Assembly (NCBI RefSeq): GCF_021018895.1
Contig: NC_079375.1
Span: 5,739,060 to 5,803,059, forward strand
Direction: 5' to 3'
Origin: Seriola aureovittata
Lineage: Eukaryota > Chordata > Actinopteri > Carangiformes > Carangidae
DNA length: 64,000 nt
Positions 24,151 through 35,000 of the stretch are shown piece after piece. Both the position numbers and the translations under genes were made by a program. Below the pieces are notes generated by a model. It was not told the origin of the DNA. It did no database searches and saw only the letters and a program-made list of their open reading frames with translations. How positions within the stretch are numbered: position 1 is the first letter of the stretch; each line of letters begins with the position of its first letter.

Positions 24151-24592
24151 TGTCTGGTTTTGTGCCAGGTTTGAAGGATGGCTGGACCCAAATGCACGCA
24201 ACACAGAAGGCAGGAAGGCACCAAGGCCATCAGGAAACAAACACCAGAAATCTGACTCAAGAAAAAAAAAAAAACTATGACAAAAACACAAGGGAGCACA
24301 GAACAGAAAACCTCAGGAACTAAAACAGATGAACTGACAAAGACAGAGGGGAGGACAGAGACATAAATACACAAAGGAGGAAAGTGTGATTGAACACAGG
24401 TGAAACACATTAGAGCGGAGCAGACAATCACGCTGGAGAGAAACAGGACAAAGACAGGAAGTAACACTAACATGAGACACACAAGGGAAGTGATTACAAA
24501 ATAAACCAGGAAATGAACAAATGTCGAAACATAAAGAGTCAAAGTTCAAAAAGTCCAAACCAAGAAACAATCCTGTCAGGGCAAACCATGAC
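24151..24592. repeat. Dispersed repeat, family B copy 2
   Basis: Matches the copy at 6386-6848 over most of its length, with scattered substitutions and indels and an A13 run near 24262. It ends 'caatcctgtcaggg'. The antisense open frame of about 156 codons across it is driven by the T-rich antisense of this repeat and is not a gene. Confidence 0.7.
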
Positions 24593-25357
24593 ATTTGGTG
24601 TGGTTGGCTGCTTTTTGCTCTGCCAGTCTGTCTGGACAAAGTATTTTACTTGTATGTGTGAAGTAATGATAAGATTTTGTCAGGAGGTTAAAATGAATTC
24701 CCTCCGAATAAATTCATCTTCCTCTGACTCTGTTGGCCGACCAGCCGCCAACAATCCCTCGGCCTATCTGGCTTCTTTCCTGTCTTCCTGCCTGCAGACC
24801 GTGTTAGCCAGCCAATATACTGGGTAATTGTGCTATTTTGGATACATTTTCTCCTCCACTTCTCTGCTACAGCATAGTTGTACTGATAGTGAGGATGAAC
24901 TGCACATTACCAGCAGTAACTGAAATGAGTACAACAGCAACAACCAAATAATCATTCCAAATAAATCCATATTAAACTTGTGCGTCAGTAGAAATAATCA
25001 CTCAGTACTCTCTGTCTCTGGACTGAAGGTTGGCGACACATCCACCAAATATTCATGGTGGTAATTACAATTTGTGTGATTAATTTCCTCACTATAGTTG
25101 AGCTGCTGCTCTACAATAATTGATGATTTGGGCTCTGATGAATTTCCTTTCAACAACATTTTTAATGAAAGAGGTGAATTGAAATGCTATTTTCAGGTTT
25201 AATGAGAACCTATTTCCCTCTTTTCCTCAAATGAGGTCATTAATGGATAAAAATAGTGAGGCTCAGGTGGAATCATTGTCCTTTTCAGTTAGCTACGTGA
25301 ATCAATGGTTATGAAAGACCTTTTTGTGTTTTTAGTCGAGGTGAAATCCATGGATAG
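24593..25357. other. No gene recognised
   Basis: AT-rich sequence between the family B repeat and the Tc1/mariner fossil. Confidence 0.5.
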
Positions 25358-25715
25358 CCCTGTGCAAGAGTTTTAGGCATTTCAGATTTTTCACATAACA
25401 CCATCAGGTAGGCGTCAGATTGGTCCCACAATCATTCTGCACAACAACATACACACAGAGTCATAAAGAATTATCTTCAGAGACAAGAAGAACAAGGAGT
25501 CCTGCAACAGAGCCTCAATCTCTACATCATGGAGTCAGTCTGGGATCACATGAAGAGACAGAAGACACTGAGACATCCTCAATCCACTTCTCCAAGACGC
25601 TGGAACAACCAACCTGCCAAGTATCTTGAAATATTGTGTGCATGTGCAAGGAGAACTGCTGCTGTTTTAAAGGCAAAGGAAAATAATGGCTGTTTACAGC
25701 ACTTTAGATGAAGCT
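25358..25715 (+). pseudogene. Tc1/mariner transposase fossil
   Basis: The left end CCTGTGCAAGAGTTTTAGGC is a terminal sequence of a Tc1/mariner type common in fish. Inside, a + frame from 25529 reads ESVWDHMKRQKTL, then RRWNNQPAKYLE and ACARRTAAVLKAKENNG. These correspond to the C-terminal part of Tc1-like transposases (N-P-I-E-x-x-W...K-R, W-x-x-(I/L)-P, R-x-x-A-V-x-x-A-K-G). The upstream part containing the first catalytic aspartates is missing or in another frame, and no right TIR was found. Dead copy, internally deleted. Confidence 0.7.
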
Positions 25716-27689
25716 AATTAATAAATAAAAAATATTCATGGCATCTTCACTTCACTTTTAGTGCCTAAACTGTATGTTATCATGTTGCAGTAGCCACAAG
25801 GTGCTGATCAATCGATTTGCTACTGTTTTCAGAGAGAAAGGTTGACAATCTACTTTCACAAAAACACAGAACTTCCCGAACCTCCATATTTAGATTACTG
25901 ATGTGCAAATATAGTAGTTGATAACGGTGTATTTTCAGTCAAGGTAAATCCATGTGTCTTCCAGTAACTGCCCAGGGCTGATCAATGGATTAGCAGGGAG
26001 GATATTGTCTTACAGTAGTAAATGGATGTTATGTGCGTCACTGTCAATTCAATACAATAAATACAGGGTGACAGTAAAGCCAGACTTTCATTATTAATGC
26101 GGATAAAAAGCTTTGACTCTTTAGCAAAGACACTCACCAGAGTACAAATGTTTCTAAGTGTAAATGTTACTGTAGGTTGTACTGTCTGCCATCAGCAGTT
26201 ACTTTCAGTTGAACATTCTGTTGCTACAGCAACCACTGCTGACACAGTTACTGTAACTGACATTGTTACTTTCATTTTGTCAGATTTGTGACCAAGTAAA
26301 CATTAATAGCTGTTTTTTTTTTTATCTGCTCCCCAAACTATTGGAGCAGTATCTGTTGGTAATCTTTTGTTACAGTTGTTTTTTTTGTTGTTTTTTTCTC
26401 TGTGATCAGGTTACTGCTAGTCAAGCTAACTGTGATGCTAATGTGTTGCTAATACAGCATTCTAAATAACTGTTATTGTTTGGCCAACGTTACTTAAATG
26501 TTCTGCATTTTACTACTTTCTCCTTTACTCTAGTGGGTTATACTGTAGTGGTCTGTTTACTTGACTAAATACTGTGTAATATTTCCTGTAAAGACATAAT
26601 GTTGATCATAACAGCCAGCAACAACAATCAGATGCTCTTCATAGACATAGCCAATAATCAAAATTATGCTGGAGCACATCTGATCCAGTCACAGCAAGGG
26701 CAGATGAGTAAAAGATCTCTGGACATAGCCTCAATCAAAGTTGTGTTATAGCCACTGTGTGTAAAGAGCAGGGAAATTTACATTTATAGTATATTAAATG
26801 AAAATTTTGTGAATTAATGCTCTAACAATATTGTGGAATGGCTATAGATATTCTGTATATTTTCTCTAAAACTAACACAGTGCAGTAAATGTCACATACT
26901 TAATCTTACTTATGAACCCTTTGAAAAGATATGGCTTCAGCTGTATTTTAGGCTTCACGTTGTTAATTTTAGTGCTAAGACAACATTAAACATTATGCAT
27001 TTGCAACATTTGCCATAAAATAACACAAAAAAAGACTGTTGGATACTTTCTTCTGCTAACTATTGCACTGAAGTGGATTTAGATTATCTTCTTTGTTATG
27101 TAGATGAAAGCATTCAGAGTCTGTCCCATTAAATTCCATGATCAAAGAGAGCTTTTTCAGTTTTGCTTGTATATACTGCTTTGTTATTTTGATGTTTGAA
27201 AAGTTTTTACTGTGTGATGTGGATGTAAGACTTTCTGCGAGTGTGTAATCCAGTAGTAAGCATGTTGTTCCTAGCAGAGACGAGCTGATGTGAACCGACC
27301 AGCAACTCAACCATCTGAAGCTTCAGGAGTCTGCTGCTAGTTTGATCAGCTTTGTTCCAAAACAACAACAACAATAAAAAAAACCTGAGTTGCACTAAAA
27401 GAAAAAAGCCAATGGGATTAGTTAAGCTGCTGTCTGTAGTTTTCTAACATCAGTGTTTCAGGGATAAAACAGAGGAAAAGTTATATACTCAGCTCACTTT
27501 TAATGCCATTGGATCTCCATTTTTCTCTGACCTGGTTTCATAAATCCAGGATTATAAAACACCTTGAGGCTGTTTCTAACTGTTATTGAAGCAGGGGTGT
27601 TGTGTAAATGATATGAGCAAGCTTTGTTAATATAACAGGTCCATGTACCAAAATCCTTTCATGCAGCTGTAATTAAATTCTTTAAAGAC
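25716..27689. other. No gene recognised
   Basis: AT-rich sequence with small T runs near 26312 and 26380. Nothing supportable. Confidence 0.5.
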
Positions 27690-28290
27690 CTACTCTTGAT
27701 GCAGGTGTGTGAGCCAACTATAGACCTTTATATGACCTTCCCTTTCTTTCTAAGGTCCTTGAGAAAGCGGTCGACAATAAATTGTATGACTATAGTATAG
27801 TATCATTGCACAGAGACAGCACTGGTGAAAGTTACGAATGACGTTCTACTGTAATTGTATCAGACAAAGGTTCTCTCATCCTATGAAAGAGACTGGAACA
27901 TTTTATTGGCATTAAAGAAACCACACTAAATTGGTTTAAGTCCTATTTATCAGCTCAATTTCAGTCTGTACACTTTAAATCCTATATTCACCTAAAAAGC
28001 CCTTAATGCTCAGGAACCATGATATCTTAAAGAGCTCATAGTGCCCTACTACCCAACTGGTACACTGCTCTCCCAGAATGCAGGCTTGTTTGTGATTCTT
28101 AGAGTCTCCACAAGTACAACAGGAGGCAGAGCCTTCAGCTGTCGTCTCCACTATTGAGGCAGACGACCTCTCCACATAGAGTAGACTTAAAACTTTCCTT
28201 TGTGATAAAGATTATAGTTACAGCTGGTTCAGGATTGCCTTGAACCATCCACTAGATATGCTGCTATAGCACACAACTGGCCACCACCAT
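27690..28290 (+). pseudogene. L2-clade LINE reverse transcriptase fossil and 3' end
   Basis: Broken + strand reading gives LSKVLEKAVDNKLYDY-like (about 27750-27792), then TETALVKVTNDVLL (about 27815-27855), then GIKETTLNWFKSYLSAQFQS (27908-27966). All three are in the order of the L2/CR1-type reverse transcriptase palm region. After a deletion, ELIVPYYPTGTLLSQNAG and a TTGGRAFS-like stretch (28030-28140) match the C-terminal end of the same protein. Several frameshifts and stops are present and the catalytic YADD region is absent. Confidence 0.75.
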
Positions 28291-28715
28291 CATTAAACGT
28301 GGATATTTGGTTGAATGTGAGTTGTGATGTCGGGCGACCAAAATTCAATGTCAGGACAACATCTAATGCCAACGTCAATTCGACATAGAATACTGACGAA
28401 AGCTCATGTTGATATCATGTTGGTTTTAAGTGACCAAAATCCAGCACCTTCCAAATGTCTCTTGACAGCGCCATCTTGACATATAAAAGACAGACATTTT
28501 AGCAATGAGCAAAAGTCATCGTCTGCTAAACATCTGCTCACTGTCTTCTAAATGTCACAATATCAGTTCACCAATGTTGGGTTTCAACATCAACCCCATC
28601 TTCATTTCCAACCAAAATTCATCATTCATATATGTTAGAGTTGTTAGAGTCGTTGGAATCGTTAGAGTCCATCGTCTTTCTGATGTTACATTGACATCTG
28701 TGGCAAGCTGGTCGG
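28291..28715. repeat. Dispersed repeat, family H copy 1, with a 9-base tandem
   Basis: Words such as 'gatatttggttgaatgtgag', 'caacatctaatgcc', 'acgtcaattcgacatagaa' and 'ctgacgaaagct' recur at 63725-63843. Near the right end four units of GTTAGAGTC (one GTTGGAATC) lie at 28634-28669. It directly abuts the LINE fossil. Confidence 0.6.
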
Positions 28716-31700
28716 GTTTCAAAAACTGAGATGATCACAGTTTATTTCTAAGAACACCACTTTAAAAAATGTTTGTTTCAGCCTTTAACAAAACATTGAA
28801 AGCCACAGCTGGCATTTAGCTTGAAAGCAGTGAACAAAATCCCATTGTTGGGTAAATATAAATGATATCAGAATCACTGTGGTATTGATGCAATTATTGC
28901 TGTGCTATTTGTTCAGCAAAATAAATAGATGACATTTCATGGCTTCACCCACATCTGAAATCTAAAGGCAAAGTCTGGAGCAGGAAGGCTTCGCTCCACG
29001 TTTTCTATCAGCAGTAAGTCAGAGAGCGGGAGCCACTTTTCATCATGTTGTATATTGGGAATGCCTGTTTGCTGTGTGTTCATTTTATTGTTTGAGCAGA
29101 AACTTGAAGGGAAGAAGAAAATATTACACAAGCACACACCTGTAGATTAGAAACGAAAGTGGAGATTTAAGATAATAAAGAATGAGTGAAATAAACATCC
29201 TCAGTTGAGTAGACAACTGATAAGATCATCAGATTGGTATTAGAAAGAAATCAACTACAGACATTAATGGGTTTTCTTACTTTTGTGCCTGGAGATAAAA
29301 CAGTAAAATATGCACACATTGTGGGAAGCAGAGTATGAATTTTAGTTGATTTTTGAACATGTGCATTTTGATCAAACATAAAAATAAGCCTTTCAAAATG
29401 TGCTTCCACTTCACAGTCACTTGCAGTGTTATAGATGTTGTCCTTACAGTGTTAACCTGCATATAACAGTTCAGAGTCTCCATAGTATCCATCAGTTGTC
29501 AAGACATGTAGATGACAGAGATAGGAAACCTTCAAACACCTAATTTCTCTCCTCTCTCAGATCTGATGCAGGACAGGAAGTGCCCTCTCTGAGGAAACCT
29601 GCTGCTGTTTTCAGCCTGTGGGCATTTCACACCACCTGTCAGGTAAGGATTAAACAACACAGAACTATCAATTTGCGAGCTCCAAGTCTCCCTAACTATC
29701 AACTTCCTCACACATAACTGCCAGAGAAAAGACTAAAATAATAAAAATGCCCTCATCACCTTTCATTGTGTCCAAAGGTGCAGCACAGAGATTCATTCAC
29801 TGTAAACGTTAAAGACTGGGACTAATAACAGTGCATCAACTCTAAGACAATGACCATGATGGGGTGTTAGACAGTCGTAGTTCCTCTTAAAGGCTCTGTG
29901 CAAACTTCATATTTGACTTTTTTAAAAAGCAGATTTGACTTTTTCCTGATAGTTTACCTTCACTTTTTTAAAATTGACTGCACTGCAGGCAACTGCACTC
30001 TCAGACCTGAGACTGCCGGGTGCCCCAAAAGGTCCCAGGTTCACTGCATGTTAGTTGGATTTAGTAATTTGAATAATTGCAAATTTATTAGGGAATATAT
30101 ACCACCAAAGTAGAATATGTGTAGGTCAGTATGCAGGGCCATAGAGAAAATCTTTGTCCTGTGGCATCCTAATAGGTTAATTCTGTGCCCTTGCCCAGGA
30201 TGCACAGCCAATTTAATTTTGACTGGATCTACATCCTGGAGCAAATAATTTACTTTAACAGCAATGAAAGACATGATATTTGGACTGTCTTTAATCAACA
30301 CCAGGAAAAACACAGGCCATATCCTCATAATCTAAATAAAACTTAGACACTATAGTATTAACTCTTTTAGAAACTTTTGATGGAGTAAAATCTATCCAAA
30401 TGGTGTCCTTCATGTATTTCCTGTTAGTTAATTAAAAAGTAGATGTTCAGCATTTCTCACTCCAATCATGTATAGTATCTGCAAGGTCCTAAAAAGCACA
30501 AGAGTGTTTGTTCAATCATATCAGGACACTGAAGCTCACACATCACATGTAGTTAAGGGCCATGAAGGGCTGTGAATCACAGACTGTCCTCAAGTAGTCA
30601 GTTGAGTTTTGACTGTTAATCAGACCTGACATATGCTCCTTCTCAGACCGCGGGTGTTTTATTATTTCTTTTTCCTTTGGAAATATGTGACCCTCAAGAA
30701 ATGTATTCCTATTACCCTCGAAACCTGGTTCATTAAATCATGGTGGCACTTACACCATCTGTGAGACCATGAATAACAAGTTTGGAAGTTCAAGGTTTTA
30801 AACTGTGAACATGCTTCATTTGATCTGGTTTGGAGTGAACTGCCGACCTCAGTCGCATCCAGTCGGTGCTTACCAGGCCTCCCATCTGAACCTGAAACGC
30901 CTCCCTCAAACCAATGGGAGGTGTGAGGCCTGAGGGAGACTTTCAGCTCTGTAGGTTTGTTCTCTGTAGAAGACAACCAATGTGAATAAATAAACTCTGA
31001 CAATAAAACAACATATCATTGGCAAAAGATATTTTTTCACAATTCATGACAAAATGTGATTTTATCAAAGTGTGTTGGCGGCCAACATTATGACTCAGGG
31101 ACACTGAAGCTCAGTGGGAAACTTTCTGTACTGTTCTGCCAAAATAAGATCTGTTACATAAATAAATTACTCAACTCGTAGTAAAACTGGAACAAGAACG
31201 ACTGAAGATTCAGAACTGCACTTAAAACGTGAGGCCAACAAATGTTCAATGCATGAAAATGGGAGAAAATACAAAATTGTACACAGTTCCATGAAAAGCA
31301 AAGCTGACACAATGAAAATCTTAGACAGGTTTGTACATTTATAGGAACTGTTTATCTTATGTAATTAGACACTTGTGACATTTTAAATCATTGAAACTCA
31401 GCACTGATTGCCAGACAGTCAGCCTACATAAAACAGCATTATCATTATGGATATTTGTAATCATTTATTACTGAGCCATTTTTATTGTGTAATTAGTTTG
31501 CGGAGTACAGAATTAGGTGTCAGGTACTTCAAATTTACCAGTGTGAGAACGGTTTGCAATTCAGATTCTGTTCAGCTTCAAATACAAGGATAATCAAACA
31601 CACACAGTGTGAAACTGAAATACTTCATACTACTACACATCTGTAGAAACACGAATTTGTGACCCCTTAGAACAGAGCAGTGTCTACTTGTGGCCTCTGA

Positions 31701-31904
31701 TCACAGGCTATGGTCTGACTGTGAACATGAGTTATGAACAGTTCAAAGACAAATAAGTTTTGAGATTTTTAGAGGCCTGAAGAAGTGAAAATACTCAGTA
31801 TTTCACAAAAAAGAAGAAAAAAACATAAACATATACCTTTCTTATCCATCTCCTCCCACGTTATTTTATTGGGCATTTTTTTTTTTACCTTTAGTTTGTT
31901 ACTT
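28716..31904. other. No gene recognised apart from the exon candidate at 29561
   Basis: AT-rich, repeat-poor sequence. A 113-codon antisense frame at 30662-31003 has no recognisable domain. Confidence 0.45.
29561..29642 (+). other. Candidate orphan exon, 82 bases
   Basis: The segment is preceded by a pyrimidine tract ending CTCTCTCAG and followed by CAG|GTAAGG, so both splice sites are near consensus. One forward frame (one base, then 27 codons) is open throughout; the other two forward frames contain TGA. The peptide in the open frame (starting SDAGQEVPSLRKP) has no recognised domain. It could be a coding exon of an unseen gene, an untranslated upstream exon of the gene at 39.6 kb, an lncRNA exon, or chance. 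Confidence 0.3.
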
Positions 31905-31929
31905 GCAGTGAGAGAGAGACAGGGGAGTC

Positions 31930-31981
<52 letters not shown>

Positions 31982-32087
31982 GATGACATGCAGCAACAGA
32001 GCCGCAGGTCGGACTCAAACCTGGGCTTCTGCAGCCAGGACCAGGCCTTCATGGTATGTGCTCTACCAGGTGAGCCACCAGGGCGCA
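31905..32087 (-). repeat. tRNA-derived SINE with an expanded (GA)n tail region
   Basis: On the minus strand from 32087: GCGCCCTGGTGGCTCACCTG (A box TGGCTCACCTGG), then B box GGTTTGAGTCC about 40 bases on, 'ttgctgcatgtcatcctc', then a pyrimidine tract. The order tRNA head, 'gctgcatgtcat', C/T tract is a SINE form I remember as common in fish. In this copy the C/T tract has become a pure (CT)21 (31932-31973 as GA on +). Confidence 0.75.
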
Positions 32088-35000
32088 GGTTACCTTAACT
32101 TTCACCATAACATCTAAGCTAAACCCAGGTGTTACCCTATAATCTTAACCCAACACTCATTAGAACCTCATCCCTAGAACCCTAAAATAAATGGTTCCCT
32201 TGTTGGCATCAGATGGAAAGTGATACCCATGTCAACATATTTTGTTCTCATTATATAACAAGTATGCAGTCCACACACACATCAAGCGAGTTGGATGAAC
32301 TTGTGGTTTTTGGGGTTGGTTAGTAATCCACCATGATTCAAAGGCCAACTCCTGCCCATTACTGAAAGTGTGTTTAGCTTGCTGCATACCTGTGTACCCA
32401 CATGCTTAGTGAGGGCAGAAAGAAGAGGCTAGTGGAACAGCAGGCAACTTAAAAAGCAGTTCAGTGTGTCAGTTTTCTATACTGGCAGCCTGCCAGGCTG
32501 GAATGATAGAACAACACCCCCTTAGGATAACAAGCAATCTTTCTCCGTACCTCACTACCTACAGTGCACTGGGGCAAACTACTTTACAACAACACCCCCA
32601 TTTCCTCCACATCCTAGTCCTATTCAACTTAATTACAGTGCAGATAAGAGCAGCAACCCTAACTTCCTAAAATACATCAGTGTACAGTACACAGAAGAGT
32701 TGACTCCTCTCTGAAACTCGTTTATTTCTATCCCTCTTCTCTGGCTTCCAGCAGCTTGATCTCTGCTCCGCTCTCAAAGAAACTCTGAGTGTCTTTTCTG
32801 TTTCAGCCAACTGGCCGGCCGGTCAGGCAGCAGGCCTCCAACAGCCTGCAGCTGCTGCTGTGAATATAAAGCAGAGTCAGAGTGCATTGATCACCAGCTC
32901 ACTCCATCTGGTATTCAGCATAATTATGAATGTGCAGCTCAGGAACGGCTCAAATTATTCCACAGCAAACTGACTCATGTTGGAGACACTTAAAGCCTTT
33001 AATACATCAGTTTACTCCATTATCTACTAATAAGTGTTCTACTGAGAGCTCACTGTGGCTTTGACCCCCTATAATACATAACAGTGGACGACAGTACCGG
33101 TTTCAGTGAAAGAATTTAAACTTATTTGTGCAAAATTAAAAAAAGCTGTTATCTTCAACATTAGAAACAAACATGCATGACAACAGATATGATTGTTGGC
33201 ATCCGAAAGGAAATTTATAGTGAAATGACTCCACTGAAAAGCTTCTGTTTCTTATTAATATTTCTCCACAGAATCAAACAGAATTTCAAACAAATCCTTA
33301 GCCAGTGTTTTCCTGATTATTCACTCTGTTTCTATTCAGCTCTGCCTCATAATGAATGAAAAATGTTCCCAAATCATCCCGATCAAACGCCCATTATATT
33401 TCTCACTTAATCAAAAGTTTTATTCACACACAAAACTGCCTGTATCTCCATCCTGCACCCTGCTGCGGTCACACAGCCTTTTAAATAATCAATTGGACAT
33501 TTCTATTAAGCTGTTAGGAATCAACTGCTGAATAAGTGCCAAATTAAATAAATATTTAGAACATTGTGTTCAGTCTCCGAGTTCTTTATTCGTTTAGTTC
33601 GGCTCATTTGGCAAACTGAGAGTGAAGTAAATTGGACTCAAGGGGCACTAATTAACTGAAAACTTTAAAAATCAAGTTAATTTTGTCTTCTAAGAGAACA
33701 GCGGTGTGATTTGTCAGTGAGAAGCACATTCAGAGAGAGATGAGGACATCTGAGAGTCAGCCAGTCTTAGACATCTGACCAGAGCGAAATGAACCAAGGA
33801 TAAAGTGACAATAGACCACTTTTTTGTTTTAACTTATGGCTATAGAATAATGGCAACATCAGCGTTTAGACTCCCTATGAGCCTCACTTTCATTATGCAA
33901 CTCTGCTTGCAACCAGGCACGAAATCTTGGATCACGAAGGCTCAATTCACGGCACAAAGTAAATGCACAGCAAACCAGGAAGAGGATAGTGCTTTTGTTT
34001 TCCATGGTACCTATAAGTAGAGTTCCCCAAGTAATAGCGGTTGGTAACTGCCTCCATAGTTACAACCGAACAAGCCAGAGTAACTGTGGAAACTCTACCC
34101 AGCAATAGAAAAAGAGCCCCGTTGTCAGAGGAGGTAAAGAGAGTGACAGAATCTGAGGTAAAACAAGAGTGAACCTCAGATGACCATTCACTCACTGGAG
34201 AGAGCCATGGTCCAACTGGGACAGAAATTCAGCCCTGGACTTGTCCGTTTAGTCTGATGGAACTTTAACATGTGAAATCATGAGGTTCTGTAATCCTGAC
34301 CGACCTTTCATTCGGGAAGTAGTGTCTGTTTATATTCTTGTTCCATAACTGCATGGAGAAAAAATAGAAGCAGCAGACCAGTAGGGAATGTAGCCCGGCT
34401 GCAGTGAATGCAAAGACTATGACCGAGGTTATTGAGAGTGAAATGTTTGATAAAACGATGCATAATCTACAACCTTGTGGACTGCTGTGGTTAGACTGCT
34501 GCCCATGCTAGCTCTAGCAGTTTACATTTACAATCATACCTGTGCTATTTCCTTTCCCCTCATGCTTTTGGCCACAGCCCACAAGTCAATTTTACTTGGT
34601 GGATTTCAGTCCAACTGCACCAAAGATAAGAACAGCAAAGGTGTTACTTATTGCATCAACAAAGGAATACGAGGACCCGAAAACTGAAGCAGCTAAATGG
34701 AATTGATCCATCATTAATTTATTAGCAGTGCTTCCCCGCTGTGACATCATCAGTACCAGTTAACATAATTGGCAAGACAACTACCTGTCCTCCCAAAATT
34801 TCCTGCCAAGTTATCATATCACTACAATTCATAGGATGCGGAGTTGCAAGGAGACATGACTTGACTCTTTCCTGATATTCAAGCTCCCCACCCTCTCCCT
34901 ACAGATGGGCCCAGACACTCTGAAAGAAATGCATTTCAGTTGCTTCTATCTGTGATTTTATCTTTTCAGTAACCTCTCGGAGCTTATGACCTTAACCGAC

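Noticed and set aside
24072..24639. 156-codon antisense membrane-like protein
   Set aside because: Lies on the T-rich antisense strand of a dispersed repeat that also occurs at 6386-6848, where the reading differs.
32020..32087. A second tRNA gene on the minus strand
   Set aside because: Same reason: a tRNA-like head followed by a SINE-type body and pyrimidine tract.
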